A DNA stretch of 64,000 nucleotides from Winslowiella arboricola (lineage in GTDB: Bacteria; Pseudomonadota; Gammaproteobacteria; Enterobacterales; Enterobacteriaceae), in NCBI RefSeq assembly GCF_025527015.1, contig NZ_JAODIM010000030.1, forward strand, positions 19,678-83,677, in the 5' to 3' direction. Made by a program: the position numbers and the translations under genes. This document shows, one piece after another, positions 18,445 to 29,024 of this stretch (position 1 is its first letter; every line of letters begins with the position of its first letter). The notes under the pieces are model-generated. The model worked only from the letters and a program-made list of their open reading frames with translations. It searched no databases and had not been told where the DNA came from.

Positions 18445-18690
18445 AGCAGTACTCCCAATTGCAGTAACAAATGGGACATTGCGCCAGAACACGGGAAACG
18501 ATGACGTTTCAGTCAGTGATAGTGCTAACTCAAGCGACGGGAAATGCGGGGTCGCTGACAACCACGAAGGCTACCAGCATTTAAGAGGATAGCCTTAGGC
18601 GTTGCACCTGCTAAACAGGTTATTGAGCCAGTATCGACTGGGTGTGTCCAAGGCGAATGTCCTCTTAGGGTAATCGTGGGCGCATGTTAC
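18445..18690 (-). promoter_or_regulatory. corA mRNA leader region
   Basis: A 292-base gap separates uvrD's end from the corA start. On the minus strand it holds a short ORF (18530-18580) and a long-range inverted repeat: TAAGAGGA (minus strand at 18660-18667) with TCCTCTTA (18582-18589), the second arm ending 1 base before the short ORF's start codon. In Salmonella the corA leader has a short ORF, corL, that couples translation to Rho-dependent termination; the layout here is comparable. Leader boundaries are approximate. Confidence 0.5.
18530..18580 (-). CDS. Candidate corA leader peptide (CorL-like)
   Basis: ATG at 18580, TGA ending at 18530: a 16-residue peptide, [16 protein letters not shown], 85 bases upstream of corA. 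No strong Shine-Dalgarno is visible (AAGG is about 11 bases away), and the start sits at the foot of the leader's long-range stem. Called from position and analogy to Salmonella corL, whose peptide sequence I cannot compare here. Confidence 0.35.
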   Translation of the reverse strand: MLVAFVVVSDPAFPVA

Positions 18691-18736
18691 GCTGAGACGA
18701 AAAAGGCGTCAAGCGGCCCACCCGGCAAGCGTGGCG

Positions 18737-20899
18737 TCAGACCGTTTCCAGTCGGGCGTATGCCGCCACCAGCCATTTGATCCCCTGTCCCTGAAAGGCC
18801 ACTTGCAGCCGGCTGTGTTCGCCGCTGCCTTCCATATTCACGATAGTACCTTCGCCAAACTTGCTGTGGCGCACTCGCTGTCCGAGGGCAAAACCGCTGT
18901 CATTGCTGGCTACCGGCGTCCCCAGACGTTGATGATTTACCGGACGGCTGACGCTGGCACGCAGACGCACTTCGTCGACGCACTCAACCGGCAGCTCACC
19001 AATAAATCGTGACGGACGGTGATACACTTCCTTACCATAAAGCCGGCGCGTTTCCGCATAGGTCAGCGTCAGTTTCTGCATCGCGCGCGTGACGCCAACA
19101 TAGGCCAGCCGACGCTCCTCCTCCAGCCTGCCGCCCTCATCCAGCGACATCTGGCTCGGGAACATCCCCTCTTCCATACCGACGATAAACACCTGGCTAA
19201 ACTCCAGACCTTTCGCCGCATGCATAGTCATCAGCTGGGCCGCATCCTGCCATTTGTCCGCCTGGCCTTCACCGGCCTCCAGCGCCGCATGGGAGAGAAA
19301 CGCCTGTAACGGCATCAGATCCTGATCTTCATCCTGATAGCTGTACTGACGCGTGGCGGTGACCAGCTCTTCTAAGTTTTCGATGCGCGCCTGGCCCTTC
19401 TCACCTTTTTCCTGCTCATACATAATCCACAGGCCGGAGTCTTTAATTACCCGGTCGGTTTGCACATGCAGCGGCATCTCCGCGGTTTCCTGCGCCAGGG
19501 AATCCACCAGTTCGCAGAAACGTTGCAGCGCCGAGGCGGCGCGACCCGCCAGTACTTTTTCCTGCAGCAAGGCGCGCGTCGCCTGCCATAGCGTCATTTG
19601 CCGATCGCGCGAGGTTTGTCGCACCACATCAAGGGTGCGGTCACCTATACCACGAGTCGGGGTATTAATCACACGCTCAAAGGCAGCATCGTCATTACGG
19701 TTGGCCATCAGACGCAGATAGGCCAGCGCATCTTTGATCTCCTGACGTTCGAAGAAGCGCATACCGCCGTAAATGCGGTAGGGCATACTGGTCTGCAACA
19801 GCGCTTCTTCCAGTACGCGCGACTGGGCGTTGCTGCGATAGAGAATCGCGCAGTCATTTAACGCGCCGCCGTTCTCCTGCCACACCTTGATGCGATTAAC
19901 CACAAAACGCGCTTCATCCAGCTCGTTAAACGCGCAGTAGAGGGAGATCGGTTCGCCATCAAGGCCATCGGTCCACAGCTCTTTACCCAGACGGCCATTA
20001 TTGTTGGCGATCAGGGCATTGGCCGCTTTCAGAATGTTATTGGTTGAACGGTAATTCTGCTCCAGACGGATGGTTTCCGCGCCGGTAAAGTCATTGAGGA
20101 AGCGCTGAATATTTTCGACCTGCGCGCCGCGCCAGCCGTAGATCGACTGGTCATCATCACCCACGATAATCACCCGCCCGCTGTCGCCGGCCAGCATGCG
20201 AATCCAGGCGTACTGAATATTGTTGGTATCCTGAAACTCATCCACCAGAATATTGGTAAAGCGTTCGCGATAGTGATTAAGGATATGCGGTTTGTTCAGC
20301 CACAGTTCGTGCGCACGCAGCAGCAGTTCGGCAAAATCCACCAGCCCGGCGCGGTCGCAGGCTTCCTGATACGCCTGATAAACGCGCAGCCAGGTCTGCT
20401 CAATCGGGTTGCCGTAGCTCTCAATATGCTTTGGCCGCAAACCTTCGTCTTTTTTGCCGTTGATGTACCACATCGCCTGACGCGCGGGCCACTGTTTATC
20501 ATCAAGGTTCATCGCTTTGATCAGGCGCTTTAACAGCCGCAGCTGATCTTCGCTATCGAGAATCTGAAAATCCTGCGGCAGCGCGGCGTCCAGATGGTGC
20601 GCGCGCAGCAGACGGTGGGCCAGGCCATGGAAAGTCCCGATCCACATCCCGCCCTGACTGGTGCCAATCAGCTGTTCGATACGGTGACGCATCTCCGCGG
20701 CGGCTTTATTGGTAAAGGTCACCGCCATCACCGAGTATGGCGAGCAGTTCTCGACCGCCAGCAGCCAGGCGATACGGTGTACCAGCACACGCGTTTTGCC
20801 GCTGCCCGCGCCCGCCAGCACCAGCAAATTGCTGCGTGGCGCCGCCACGGCTTCGCGTTGTTTGTCATTCAAACTGTCGAGCAGGTCAGAAACGTCCAT
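18737..20899 (-). CDS. uvrD: DNA helicase II UvrD
   Basis: 3'-5' superfamily-1 helicase for nucleotide excision and mismatch repair. The ATG at 20899 gives 720 residues, the same as E. coli; three extra codons to 20908 are not used. Motif I is AGAGSGKT (residues 30s), motif II VDEFQDTN, motif III DDDQSIYGWRGA, motif VI VGVTRAMQKL. The C-terminal KFGEGTIVNMEGSG segment is the Tudor-like domain that contacts RNA polymerase. A LexA box and a hairpin lie upstream, so SOS induction with attenuation is expected. Confidence 0.98.
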   Translation of the reverse strand: MDVSDLLDSLNDKQREAVAAPRSNLLVLAGAGSGKTRVLVHRIAWLLAVENCSPYSVMAVTFTNKAAAEMRHRIEQLIGTSQGGMWIGTFHGLAHRLLRAHHLDAALPQDFQILDSEDQLRLLKRLIKAMNLDDKQWPARQAMWYINGKKDEGLRPKHIESYGNPIEQTWLRVYQAYQEACDRAGLVDFAELLLRAHELWLNKPHILNHYRERFTNILVDEFQDTNNIQYAWIRMLAGDSGRVIIVGDDDQSIYGWRGAQVENIQRFLNDFTGAETIRLEQNYRSTNNILKAANALIANNNGRLGKELWTDGLDGEPISLYCAFNELDEARFVVNRIKVWQENGGALNDCAILYRSNAQSRVLEEALLQTSMPYRIYGGMRFFERQEIKDALAYLRLMANRNDDAAFERVINTPTRGIGDRTLDVVRQTSRDRQMTLWQATRALLQEKVLAGRAASALQRFCELVDSLAQETAEMPLHVQTDRVIKDSGLWIMYEQEKGEKGQARIENLEELVTATRQYSYQDEDQDLMPLQAFLSHAALEAGEGQADKWQDAAQLMTMHAAKGLEFSQVFIVGMEEGMFPSQMSLDEGGRLEEERRLAYVGVTRAMQKLTLTYAETRRLYGKEVYHRPSRFIGELPVECVDEVRLRASVSRPVNHQRLGTPVASNDSGFALGQRVRHSKFGEGTIVNMEGSGEHSRLQVAFQGQGIKWLVAAYARLETV

Positions 20900-20918
20900 A
20901 AGCACCATTCAGGCAGGG

Positions 20919-20938
20919 AAAACGCCCGCAGGCGTTTT
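20919..20938 (-). terminator. Attenuator-like terminator in the uvrD leader
   Basis: AAAACGCC and GGCGTTTT form a perfect 8-bp stem with a 4-base loop, the 3' arm ending in TTTT on the minus strand. It lies between the LexA box and the uvrD start (20899), so it can end transcripts from yigB and also attenuate uvrD. An attenuator between promoter and gene is reported for E. coli uvrD. Confidence 0.7.
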
Positions 20939-20939
20939 A

Positions 20940-20955
20940 CTGGATATATTAACAG
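20940..20955. promoter_or_regulatory. LexA (SOS) box of uvrD
   Basis: CTGGATATATTAACAG has the invariant CTG-N10-CAG of LexA operators with an AT-rich centre, and is preceded by A and followed by T as in extended consensus. It lies 41 bases upstream of the uvrD start codon and 4 bases beyond the yigB stop. Confidence 0.8.
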
Positions 20956-20958
20956 TTA

Positions 20959-21675
20959 TTATACCAGCGCGGTCAGCGATGCCAACTGCGAAATTTCAAG
21001 GTGCGGTAACAGACGACTGTCGCCGATATGCATCAGGTTGCCGCCACGCAGATTAATCCAGCAGGCCTGCATGCCGCAGCGCACCGAACCGGCCACATCG
21101 GTGGTCAGGTCGTCGCCAACGTGCAGAATATTTTCCATTGGCAGATCAAGCTTTTGCGCGGCCAGCTGATACATATCCTGCCAGGGTTTAGCGCGCCCGT
21201 GCGGGCCGGCACGCAGGATAAATTTGAAATAGCTGTCAAGGCCAAACAGATGTGGCTCGGCATTACCGTTGGTGATCGCTACCAGCGGCACGCGTTGCGC
21301 CAGCGCCGTCAGCGCCTGATGCGTCTCTTCCGGCACCTCAATCTGGCTGCGCCAGTGGGCGAAGTTAGCCATCACCGCGCGTGAACCTTTTTCTGCTTCC
21401 ACCGCTGGGAGTTCAACACTCAGCATCGCCTCAACTACCGCACGACGGCGCCATTCCGACACATCATGATAAATTTCCGGCTCCTGCTGCAACAACTTAT
21501 CGCGCAACGCCTGATACTGCTGAGGAGTGAAATCAGCCAGCGCCGGATGATAACCCTGCAGGAAAGCATGGGACTCTTTTGCGGTGCGACGAATCACTTC
21601 GGAGTTGTCATACAGGGTATCGTCAAGATCGAAGGTAATCGCTTTAATTGGTCGCAGGGGGCGGTAAAAGTGCAT
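20959..21675 (-). CDS. yigB: HAD phosphatase YigB (flavin pathway)
   Basis: Cytosolic HAD phosphatase of 238 residues; the E. coli ortholog dephosphorylates 5-amino-6-(5-phosphoribitylamino)uracil in riboflavin synthesis and also FMN. Motif I is DLDDTLYDN (residues 16-24), motif [10 protein letters not shown], and the DD motif IV is HVGDDLTTD. Its ATG overlaps the xerC stop by one base (TGATG), so the two are translationally coupled. Confidence 0.94.
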   Translation of the reverse strand: MHFYRPLRPIKAITFDLDDTLYDNSEVIRRTAKESHAFLQGYHPALADFTPQQYQALRDKLLQQEPEIYHDVSEWRRRAVVEAMLSVELPAVEAEKGSRAVMANFAHWRSQIEVPEETHQALTALAQRVPLVAITNGNAEPHLFGLDSYFKFILRAGPHGRAKPWQDMYQLAAQKLDLPMENILHVGDDLTTDVAGSVRCGMQACWINLRGGNLMHIGDSRLLPHLEISQLASLTALV

Positions 21676-22583
21676 CAGGATTTTCCTCGTTTCGCACGGG
21701 GATGTGCCGCATCGTAAACCGATGCAAGATGTTGGAAGTCTAAGTGGGTGTAGATTTGAGTGGTCGACAGGTTGGCGTGCCCCAGCAGCTCCTGCACCGC
21801 GCGCAGATCGCCGCTCGACTCCAGCATATGAGTGGCGAAAGAGTGGCGCAGTTTATGCGGATGGATATGGCTGTTAACGCCCTGTTTAACGCCCCACTCG
21901 GCAAACCGTTTCTGCACGTTGCGCATTGAGATACGTTTGCCCTGGCTGGATAAAAACAGCGCGTCGTCGTCCGGAGCAAAAAAGTCGCGTAACGCCATCC
22001 ACTGCTCTACCCAGCTGACGGCGGTGGCGCCAATCGGCAACCGCCGCTCTTTGCTGCCTTTGCCGGTCACCCACACCTCGCCGGAGGCGAGATCAAGATG
22101 ACGGCAGTCGATGCCGACCAGCTCCGCCAGACGCAGACCGGCGCCATACATAATTTCCAGCATCGCCCGATCACGTACCGCCAGCGGATCGTTAAGATCG
22201 ATCTCCAGCAGCTGATTCATCTCATCGACATCGATATTTTTCGGCAGGTGGCGCGGCGCGCGCGGCGTGGCAATGCCTTTCGCCGGATTGGCTTTTAACT
22301 GTCCCTGGCCGACCAGCCAGTCAAGAAAACTGCGCAGCGCGGAGAGGCGCAACGCCAGGCTGGCGGGTTGCAGTCCGGCGCGACGGCTGCGCGCCGCCAG
22401 CGAGCGAACCTGAGCCGCATCCAGCTTTGCCCAGTCGCTGATTTTCATCTCATCCGCCAGCGTCACCAGTACGCTAAGCTGATGACTGTAACTTTTTTGC
22501 GTCAGCAGACTTAGCTGCCGCTCCACTTTCAGGTAACGCAGGAAACCCTCTACGGCTGGCTGTAGAGGCGAGTCGCTGTTCAT
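21675..22583 (-). CDS. xerC: Tyrosine recombinase XerC
   Basis: Site-specific recombinase that with XerD resolves chromosome dimers at dif. The 302-residue protein has an N-terminal SAM-like DNA-binding domain (residues 1-100) and the catalytic domain with all active residues visible: Arg in [11 protein letters not shown], Lys in [20 protein letters not shown] (His, Arg), [14 protein letters not shown] (His, then the Tyr nucleophile). It overlaps yigA by 4 bases and yigB by 1 base in the dapF-yigA-xerC-yigB operon. Confidence 0.97.
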   Translation of the reverse strand: MNSDSPLQPAVEGFLRYLKVERQLSLLTQKSYSHQLSVLVTLADEMKISDWAKLDAAQVRSLAARSRRAGLQPASLALRLSALRSFLDWLVGQGQLKANPAKGIATPRAPRHLPKNIDVDEMNQLLEIDLNDPLAVRDRAMLEIMYGAGLRLAELVGIDCRHLDLASGEVWVTGKGSKERRLPIGATAVSWVEQWMALRDFFAPDDDALFLSSQGKRISMRNVQKRFAEWGVKQGVNSHIHPHKLRHSFATHMLESSGDLRAVQELLGHANLSTTQIYTHLDFQHLASVYDAAHPRAKRGKS

Positions 22584-23284
22584 GCCCGTTCAATCCAGCG
22601 CGACAGCAGATCCGGCATCATCAGCGCCAGATGCTGCAGTAACAGTGTCCCCATCCCAGACTGATAGTGCTGGGTATCACGGCTGCTAAATAACAGCACG
22701 CCAAGATCGCCGCGATCGCCCATCAGCGACATCGCCACGGAGCCGATCGCTTTCGCCTGTGGCAACAGCAGCAGTAACTCCGGCCCGTTGAGGTTGCCGA
22801 GGTAGTGTTGCTGATTACCCATGCGCTGAATGCGCACCGATTCAAATGCCTGCGGAGAAAGCGCCAGCTGAGTGAAGTCCGACGGCGCGCCAATATGCCA
22901 CTTATCACTGAACAGGCGCAGATTGGCGCCCGCCAGTCCCAGCTCACGCGCCCAGCGATGCAGGCGGTTCAGCATATCGTGCAACGTCGGTGCGGCTGCC
23001 AGATGGCTCTGCAACGCTAACAGACGATCAAAAAGTTGATGGTTGGCCGTGGCCTGCTCCATCAGCAAGGTGATCTCTTCTTCGAGCTGGGCGATATGGT
23101 TGCGCTGACGCGCCAGATGCCACTCCACCAGCGACACAGTGCCGCGTACCGGATGAGGTATCACCATCTGTTCAACCTGCCGTGCGTTGCGGATAAAGAA
23201 ATCCGGATTTTGCCGCAGGTAGTCACTCACCGCCTGATCGTCCAGCATCACCTCGCTGGCGGTCTGTTCGCCGACATTTTTCAT
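22580..23284 (-). CDS. yigA: DUF484 family protein YigA
   Basis: A soluble 234-residue protein of the DUF484 family, GAF-like in predicted fold (about residues 90-230); function unknown. The N-terminal part has a coiled-coil-like stretch ([22 protein letters not shown], around residues 60-80). It is always found between dapF and xerC in enterobacteria; here it overlaps both by 4 bases (ATGA junctions), so its synthesis is tied to theirs. Confidence 0.92.
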   Translation of the reverse strand: MKNVGEQTASEVMLDDQAVSDYLRQNPDFFIRNARQVEQMVIPHPVRGTVSLVEWHLARQRNHIAQLEEEITLLMEQATANHQLFDRLLALQSHLAAAPTLHDMLNRLHRWARELGLAGANLRLFSDKWHIGAPSDFTQLALSPQAFESVRIQRMGNQQHYLGNLNGPELLLLLPQAKAIGSVAMSLMGDRGDLGVLLFSSRDTQHYQSGMGTLLLQHLALMMPDLLSRWIERA

Positions 23285-24105
23285 AAATGAATAAACCCGT
23301 CGTAAACGTGGGTGGCCGGTCCGGTCATAAACAGCGCATGACCCGGCCCTTTCCAGGCGATATGCAGAGCGCCGCCCGGGAGATCGACGCGGACTTTCTC
23401 CGCGAGCTTACCTTGTTGAATGCCAACGGCGACGGCAGCACAGGCGCCACTGCCACAGGCTTGTGTTTCACCTGCGCCGCGTTCATAGACGCGCAGACGA
23501 ATATGTTCGCGATTCACTACTTCCATAAAGCCGACATTGACGCGTTCCGGGAAGCGCTCATGGCTCTCCAGCACCGGGCCAAGGGTTTCGACCGCGGCGG
23601 TTTTTACGTTGTCGACCTGGATCACGCAGTGCGGATTGCCCATCGACACCACGCCACACATTACGGTCTGCTCAGCGATGCGCATCAGATAGAGGTTCTC
23701 CGCTTTATTGGCGCGGAACGGCACCTGCTGCGGCTCGAAATTTGGCTCACCCATATTCACGCGCACCAGATCGTCGCTGGTGACACTCAACACCATGCGC
23801 CCGGTCTGGGTGCTGACATTGATATCGTTCTTATTGGTTAAGCCTTTCAGGCGCACAAAGCGGGCAAAACAGCGCGCGCCGTTGCCACACTGGGCAACTT
23901 CGCTACCATCTGCGTTGAAAATGCGGTAATGGAAATCAAGATCGGGATCGTACGGCGGTTCAACGATCAGCAGTTGATCAAAGCCGATCCCCAGATGACG
24001 ATCCGCCAGACGGCGAATCAGCTCTGGTGAAAAATAGACATTTTGCGTCACAGCATCAACGACCATAAAGTCGTTGCCAAGGCCGTGCATTTTGGAGAAC
24101 TGCAT
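23281..24105 (-). CDS. dapF: Diaminopimelate epimerase
   Basis: Converts LL- to meso-diaminopimelate for lysine and peptidoglycan. The ATG at 24105 gives 274 residues and has GGAG at 7-base spacing; a longer frame to 24129 is rejected. The two catalytic cysteines are in CGNGARCF (about residue 73) and ACGSGACAA (about 217), with no cofactor as usual for the family. First gene after lptM in the operon. Confidence 0.97.
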   Translation of the reverse strand: MQFSKMHGLGNDFMVVDAVTQNVYFSPELIRRLADRHLGIGFDQLLIVEPPYDPDLDFHYRIFNADGSEVAQCGNGARCFARFVRLKGLTNKNDINVSTQTGRMVLSVTSDDLVRVNMGEPNFEPQQVPFRANKAENLYLMRIAEQTVMCGVVSMGNPHCVIQVDNVKTAAVETLGPVLESHERFPERVNVGFMEVVNREHIRLRVYERGAGETQACGSGACAAVAVGIQQGKLAEKVRVDLPGGALHIAWKGPGHALFMTGPATHVYDGFIHL

Positions 24106-24144
24106 TTTCTGCTCCGCCGGATGCGCCATAGATTACTCAGTCAG

Positions 24145-24348
24145 TTACATACCCGGCTGGTCAGGCGTTGGATTCTGAACGCTACCATCCTGCAGGGTTG
24201 TGGTGGGATCCTGCGTCGTCTGCTGCGCAGGCTGCTGTTCCTGCTGCGGCTGATCCTTCGGCGGAAAGTAGAGCGGGCCTTTTAAACCGCAACCAACCAG
24301 GCTCGCTAACGCCAGCGCCATCGCCAGCTGGCATATCTTTTTGTTCAT
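24145..24348 (-). CDS. lptM: LPS translocon maturation chaperone LptM (YifL) lipoprotein
   Basis: Lipoprotein of 67 residues. The signal peptide (ICQLAMALALASLVG) ends at a clear lipobox SLVGC, and the diagnostic GLKGPLYFPP follows the cysteine; the tail is Gln/Pro-rich. In E. coli LptM (YifL) helps assemble the LptD/LptE translocon at the outer membrane. The ATG at 24348 is preferred to one at 24363 because it starts the basic n-region. It lies 39 bases upstream of dapF, as in E. coli. Confidence 0.9.
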   Translation of the reverse strand: MNKKICQLAMALALASLVGCGLKGPLYFPPKDQPQQEQQPAQQTTQDPTTTLQDGSVQNPTPDQPGM

Positions 24349-24460
24349 TATCGTTTGGCTCATGATTAATGCTTACTGGTTGCTTATCATCGCAGGTGAA
24401 CTCTGAAAAGCAACAGGTATTGGCGATTCGATGTTGCTGCCGTTGTCGCATTTTTACTAT

Positions 24461-24483
24461 TTAGCACCGGGGGGCGGCGCTAA
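24461..24483 (-). terminator. Hairpin just after cyaA
   Basis: On the minus strand TTAGCGCCG and CGGTGCTAA pair (one G-T) around CCCCC directly after the cyaA stop codon. There is no T tract, so it may rather protect the mRNA end. Confidence 0.35.
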
Positions 24484-27033
24484 TCAATGCATCTGGATAC
24501 GCTGCTGGTAATCCGTATGGTCATTGTCAGAGACGGTTGCACAGAGCTGAGTCAGTGTCTGGCTACGAAATGGAATCACCTGTAAGCGCTCATCCGCCTG
24601 CACAAGCTGATAAAACTGCGGCAGATTGAAATTAACGAAGCTGGAACCGTAGGTGAAGCGGTCATGTGATGACGAGTAGAAGCGGCTGACATCGCGCACC
24701 AGATCTTCTTTGCTGCCTTCACAGTGGTGATAAATCTCAATGCGGTTGGTTTCATCGAGAATATAGATATTGAAGCCGTGGTCATCACTGGTGTCTTCAA
24801 AGAAGAACTGGATGATTCCTTCGCTGGCATAGTTGTTAACCACGCTGGGTAAGCGCGTCTCGCTTTCGACTTTGATCGATAAACCATGCAGTTTGTTATT
24901 GGAAATTGCGCCGTAAAACTCAACCGCATTTTCCAGTTTCTGTACTGAAACGCCGAGACGTTCGAAGAACAGTCCCCAGGTCTGGCCAGCCACGCGTAAC
25001 GCTTTAAAGCGTCCCGGCTCCTGGCTGGTGCTGGAGAGGCGTAACTCGACACATTCGGAAACCAGCTGCTGCACCCGGGTACGAATCAAACCGCGCAGGT
25101 GCTGGCTGTAACAGAACACTTCCACCGCATCCGGCGGCGCCGCATCCTGATGCATTTTGCCAAGAATGGTTTTCAGCGCTTCAATCATCGATTGTTCGCC
25201 ATTAAAGTGCAGTGTACGCACCTCATTCCACGAGTTACGGTACAACAGATCGATACTGCCAACTAAGCACTGCTGCTGCTCGCCAAAGCTGAACACATCC
25301 AGCTTACGGAAATCAAAATGCACCACCTGATTGCGAAACGCCGCCGTCGGGTCATATTCGAGGTTGACAATAATCGCCAGATGACGAATTTCGCACGGGC
25401 TGTACAGCGCTTTTGGCGTCGGCGAAGGCAGCCGCAGCGGGAAGTGATGCGACACATCGGCTACCAGCTCCTGCAAACGCGCGAGGTCGCAGATTTCATT
25501 GCCTTTAATATGCAGCCGCGTTTTGCTGGTCAGCAAACCATTAAACCACGCCCAGGCCACCAGCTTATTCAGATAGCGGTTATATTCCAGCGGCTGATGG
25601 CTGATAATCGACCCCATATCCGGCGACTGATTATACAGATACCAGCCTGCGCGGTTGGCGCGACCATTGGGCACATGAATAAAAGTCAGATGCGGTTCGG
25701 AAAGATCCGGCGAAATCTGCGGATTAACCAGTGTCACTTTGCCCGGCAGCGCTTCAAACGCGGCATACAGCTTACGGGTCAGCACGCCAATATCCTGCGG
25801 GCTGGCGCTGACGCTTAAGTTGTTACGACGGGCAAAGCGGATCAGATTGCGATAGCTCTGCATCATCGCATCCAGCAATTCGTTGTGCGCTTCACGTACC
25901 CGGCCGATTTTCCAGTCGGAGCGGCTATCAAGCATCCTCAGGCGTTCGTTATCCCAGCCCCACTCTTTCACCAACTGACCGAGAATTTCACGACGCCAGC
26001 CCGATTTACCGCCCTCTTCCGACAGCTTTTCGCACACTTTCAGATAGAAACAGCGGCGCACAAGGTCAAGGCGCGCGTGATCATCAATGCTGGTCAGATA
26101 ATGTGTGACGCGTTCCAGCATCATGCAGTAAGGATCGAGGCCAAAGGAGACGATTTCGCCGTCATGCAGGCGCTGCTTGATATCCATCGCCAGCAGTTTT
26201 GGATCCGGATATTCCCAGGAGTAGGCTTCCAGCAGCAGGGTTTTCAGCACCGCTTTATACGGCGAATCGATACTTTTATACAGCTGCCACAAGCTGGCGC
26301 CAAAGTACTCTTCCGCCGACAGCGTGCCCAGACCGCCGAGATCCAGCCACTCATTAGGGGTCAGCACCCCCTGCGAGTAGAGAGACATCACATAGTCGTC
26401 GTAATGCTCTTCTTCTTCACCCGGCACCATATTCCACAGAATACGCTTACCCGCCATCCGCACTGCGGTACGGTAGAATTCATCCAGCAGTAAGATATGT
26501 TGGGTTGAACCGCAGTCTTCGCCACCCAGGCTGCCGCTCTCATTATGGCGGAAACGGTTCTCATCAATCAGGAAGAAGCTGACTTCAACGCCCATCGCCG
26601 CGCACCATTTTTGCAGCTGGGTGCACTTTTTCTGCAGGCTAAGGCGTTCTCCATTATCGAGCCAGGACTGGTGGCAGACCCAGATATCGAGGTCAGAAGT
26701 GAAGTTCTGCCCTACTGATGAGGTGCTGCCCATCGAATAAACACCGGTAATCGGCCGTTCGCCTTGCGCGGGCAGCGCCGCGCTCTTACCTGATTTACCT
26801 TCTAAATCATTGAGATAGCTTATCTGGTTTTCATCAGGCGTAAAGAAGCTGATGCCATGTGGAACGTTACCTTCGAGGTAACCCGGCATCAGCGGATGAT
26901 GATAATGTAATAAGGTTGGCAGCAGACTGTATACCTGCTGGAAAGCAGGTCCCATCGCAGCCAGTGCACGATCAACGCGCAGCTGATTGATGGCATCCAG
27001 TCTCTGTTTCAGTGTCTCAATGTAGAGGTACAA
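24484..27033 (-). CDS. cyaA: Class I adenylate cyclase
   Basis: Makes cAMP from ATP; output signal for CRP. The TTG at 27033 gives 849 residues (E. coli 848) starting [13 protein letters not shown] as in E. coli, where the start is also TTG; the frame is open 58 codons further but that part lacks homology. The nucleotidyl-transferase motif [18 protein letters not shown] lies near residue 100; the C-terminal half is the regulatory domain linked to the glucose PTS. A CRP site sits about 100 bp upstream. Divergent from hemC. Confidence 0.97.
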   Translation of the reverse strand: MYLYIETLKQRLDAINQLRVDRALAAMGPAFQQVYSLLPTLLHYHHPLMPGYLEGNVPHGISFFTPDENQISYLNDLEGKSGKSAALPAQGERPITGVYSMGSTSSVGQNFTSDLDIWVCHQSWLDNGERLSLQKKCTQLQKWCAAMGVEVSFFLIDENRFRHNESGSLGGEDCGSTQHILLLDEFYRTAVRMAGKRILWNMVPGEEEEHYDDYVMSLYSQGVLTPNEWLDLGGLGTLSAEEYFGASLWQLYKSIDSPYKAVLKTLLLEAYSWEYPDPKLLAMDIKQRLHDGEIVSFGLDPYCMMLERVTHYLTSIDDHARLDLVRRCFYLKVCEKLSEEGGKSGWRREILGQLVKEWGWDNERLRMLDSRSDWKIGRVREAHNELLDAMMQSYRNLIRFARRNNLSVSASPQDIGVLTRKLYAAFEALPGKVTLVNPQISPDLSEPHLTFIHVPNGRANRAGWYLYNQSPDMGSIISHQPLEYNRYLNKLVAWAWFNGLLTSKTRLHIKGNEICDLARLQELVADVSHHFPLRLPSPTPKALYSPCEIRHLAIIVNLEYDPTAAFRNQVVHFDFRKLDVFSFGEQQQCLVGSIDLLYRNSWNEVRTLHFNGEQSMIEALKTILGKMHQDAAPPDAVEVFCYSQHLRGLIRTRVQQLVSECVELRLSSTSQEPGRFKALRVAGQTWGLFFERLGVSVQKLENAVEFYGAISNNKLHGLSIKVESETRLPSVVNNYASEGIIQFFFEDTSDDHGFNIYILDETNRIEIYHHCEGSKEDLVRDVSRFYSSSHDRFTYGSSFVNFNLPQFYQLVQADERLQVIPFRSQTLTQLCATVSDNDHTDYQQRIQMH

Positions 27034-27129
27034 GACGTTTCGCCTGATTGTCCCAGTGTTTTTAAACAAACCCGGTTTCCGACATCCACCCTTTGCTTTA
27101 GAAATATTCGGGCGAATAAATGCTGGAAA

Positions 27130-27145
27130 CGTGATCAATCTAACA
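27130..27145. promoter_or_regulatory. Predicted CRP site upstream of cyaA
   Basis: CGTGATCAATCTAACA (plus strand) matches TGTGA-N6-TCACA at 8 of 10 positions and resembles the E. coli cyaA P2 site where CRP-cAMP represses. It is 97 bases upstream of the cyaA start codon in the 289-base cyaA-hemC divergent region. Confidence 0.65.
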
Positions 27146-27322
27146 CCTGGCAGATTGACCGTAAAGAAAGTTGCGCTACCCCACAGTTTAGCACGTTTTA
27201 CGATCAATCAACCTTCCGCCTGGTGTACTCATCCCTGACATACCGTTTAAAAGCCGTTGAAACTGACAGCCTTCACGTATCAATGATAGGATAATCAATG
27301 AACGATCAAAACGGTATGAAGC

Positions 27323-28264
27323 ATGTTAGACAAAATTTTAAGAATTGCCACCAGGCAGAGTCCGCTCGCTTTGTGGCAGGCACAATATGTACAACAGCGC
27401 CTGATGGCTTGCCATCCGGGGCTTGCTGTTGAACTGGTGCCGATGGTGACGCGCGGTGATGTGATCCTCGACACACCCTTAGCCAAAGTCGGCGGCAAGG
27501 GCTTATTCGTTAAAGAACTCGAGCTGGCAATGCTGGAAGGCAGGGCGGATATCGCGGTGCATTCAATGAAGGATGTGCCGGTCGATTTTCCGCAGGGGCT
27601 GGGGCTGGTGACAATTTGCGAGCGTGATAATCCGCTCGATGCCTTTGTCTCTGACCACTATGACTCGGTTGATGCGCTGCCACAGGGCGCGATTGTCGGC
27701 ACCTCCAGCCTGCGCCGCCAGTGTCAGCTTAGCGCACGCCGCCCCGACCTGGTGATCCGCTCGCTGCGCGGCAACGTCGGTACACGTCTCAGCAAACTGG
27801 ACGCCGGTGAATATGACGCGATTATCCTGGCGGTGGCCGGCCTCAACCGTCTGGGTTTACAACAGCGTATTCGCTATGCGATGCCGGCGGAAGAGTCGCT
27901 GCCCGCAGTGGGCCAGGGCGCGGTGGGGATTGAGTGTCGTCTCGACGATCAACACACCATTACCCTGTTGTCGGCCCTGAACCACGAAGATACTTCGGTG
28001 CGCGTCAGAGCCGAGCGCGCGATGAATACCCGTCTGGAAGGTGGCTGTCAGGTACCGATCGGCAGTTATGCGCTACTGGAAGGCGACGAGCTATGGCTGC
28101 GCGGCCTGGTCGGTTCGCCGGATGGTAAACAGATGATCTGCGGTGAACGCCGTGGCCCCCGCGCCGATGCCGAACAAATGGGTATCTCCCTCGCCGAAGA
28201 GCTGCTGAATAAAGGCGCGCGTGAGATTCTGGCTGAGGTTTATCAGGGGAATCCGCCGGTATGA
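27323..28264 (+). CDS. hemC: Porphobilinogen deaminase (hydroxymethylbilane synthase)
   Basis: Joins four porphobilinogens to hydroxymethylbilane in haem synthesis. The 313-residue protein has the signature [12 protein letters not shown] at the start, [19 protein letters not shown] in the middle, and the dipyrromethane-cofactor Cys in [13 protein letters not shown] (about residue 242). Its stop overlaps the hemD start (ATGA), the first of the hemCDXY junctions. Confidence 0.98.
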   Translation: MLDKILRIATRQSPLALWQAQYVQQRLMACHPGLAVELVPMVTRGDVILDTPLAKVGGKGLFVKELELAMLEGRADIAVHSMKDVPVDFPQGLGLVTICERDNPLDAFVSDHYDSVDALPQGAIVGTSSLRRQCQLSARRPDLVIRSLRGNVGTRLSKLDAGEYDAIILAVAGLNRLGLQQRIRYAMPAEESLPAVGQGAVGIECRLDDQHTITLLSALNHEDTSVRVRAERAMNTRLEGGCQVPIGSYALLEGDELWLRGLVGSPDGKQMICGERRGPRADAEQMGISLAEELLNKGAREILAEVYQGNPPV

Positions 28265-29001
28265 CAATTCTGGTAACCCGTCCATCACCTGCTGCTGAAG
28301 AGCTGGTCAGTCGCCTGCGCGGCCTGGGACAGGTTGCCTGGAGCATGCCGTTAATTGAATTTACGCCTGGCCGCGATCTTGATGATCTGCCACAGCAGCT
28401 GGCCAGCCTGGCTGCCGGGGATTTACTGTTTATTCTGTCGCAGCATGCCATTCACTTCGCGCAGCCGGTCATCCGTCAACACGGAGTAACATGGCCTGCC
28501 AGCCTGAACTATTATGCTATAGGTCGCAGTACGGCGCTGGTGATGCATACCGCCACCGGCTATCAGGTAGAATATCCACGCCAGCGCGAAAGCAGTGAAA
28601 TCCTGGTCCAGCTGCCTGCGTTGATGCACGTTGCCGGCAAGCGCGCGCTGATTTTGCGTGGCAATGGGGGCCGCGAACTGTTAGCAGAAACGCTGACTGA
28701 ACGTGGCGCCGAAGTAACGTTTTGTGAATGTTATCAGCGTTGCGCCAAATTTTACGACGGCCACACTGAAGGACGTCGCTGGCGCGAACGCGGCATTGAT
28801 ACGCTGGTGGTAACCAGTGGTGAGATGCTGCAGCAACTCTATTTACTGTTCCCTGAGATCGATCGTGAGGAATGGTTACTACACTGTCGGCTGGTGGTCG
28901 TCAGTGAACGTTTGGCTACCCTGGCCAGGGAGTCTGGCTGGCAGGAAATTACGGTAGCCGATGGGGCCGATAACGACGCGCTGCTGCGCGCGTTACAATA
29001 A
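28261..29001 (+). CDS. hemD: Uroporphyrinogen-III synthase
   Basis: Cyclises hydroxymethylbilane with inversion of ring D. 246 residues, usual length. This family is poorly conserved; visible are [17 protein letters not shown] at the start and [17 protein letters not shown] in the second domain (the conserved Thr/Ser loop). The 4-base overlap with hemC and the position before hemX make the call safe. Confidence 0.95.
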   Translation: MTILVTRPSPAAEELVSRLRGLGQVAWSMPLIEFTPGRDLDDLPQQLASLAAGDLLFILSQHAIHFAQPVIRQHGVTWPASLNYYAIGRSTALVMHTATGYQVEYPRQRESSEILVQLPALMHVAGKRALILRGNGGRELLAETLTERGAEVTFCECYQRCAKFYDGHTEGRRWRERGIDTLVVTSGEMLQQLYLLFPEIDREEWLLHCRLVVVSERLATLARESGWQEITVADGADNDALLRALQ

Positions 29002-29024
29002 ACTTAAAGATGGGATGTGCCACA

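Noticed and set aside
18445..18561. 39-codon N-terminal extension of corA
   Set aside because: All CorA proteins start at MLSAF; the DNA before is leader with its own short ORF.
27034..27207. 58-codon N-terminal extension of cyaA from an ATG
   Set aside because: The conserved protein starts with LYLYIETL at TTG; the extension covers the CRP site and promoter.
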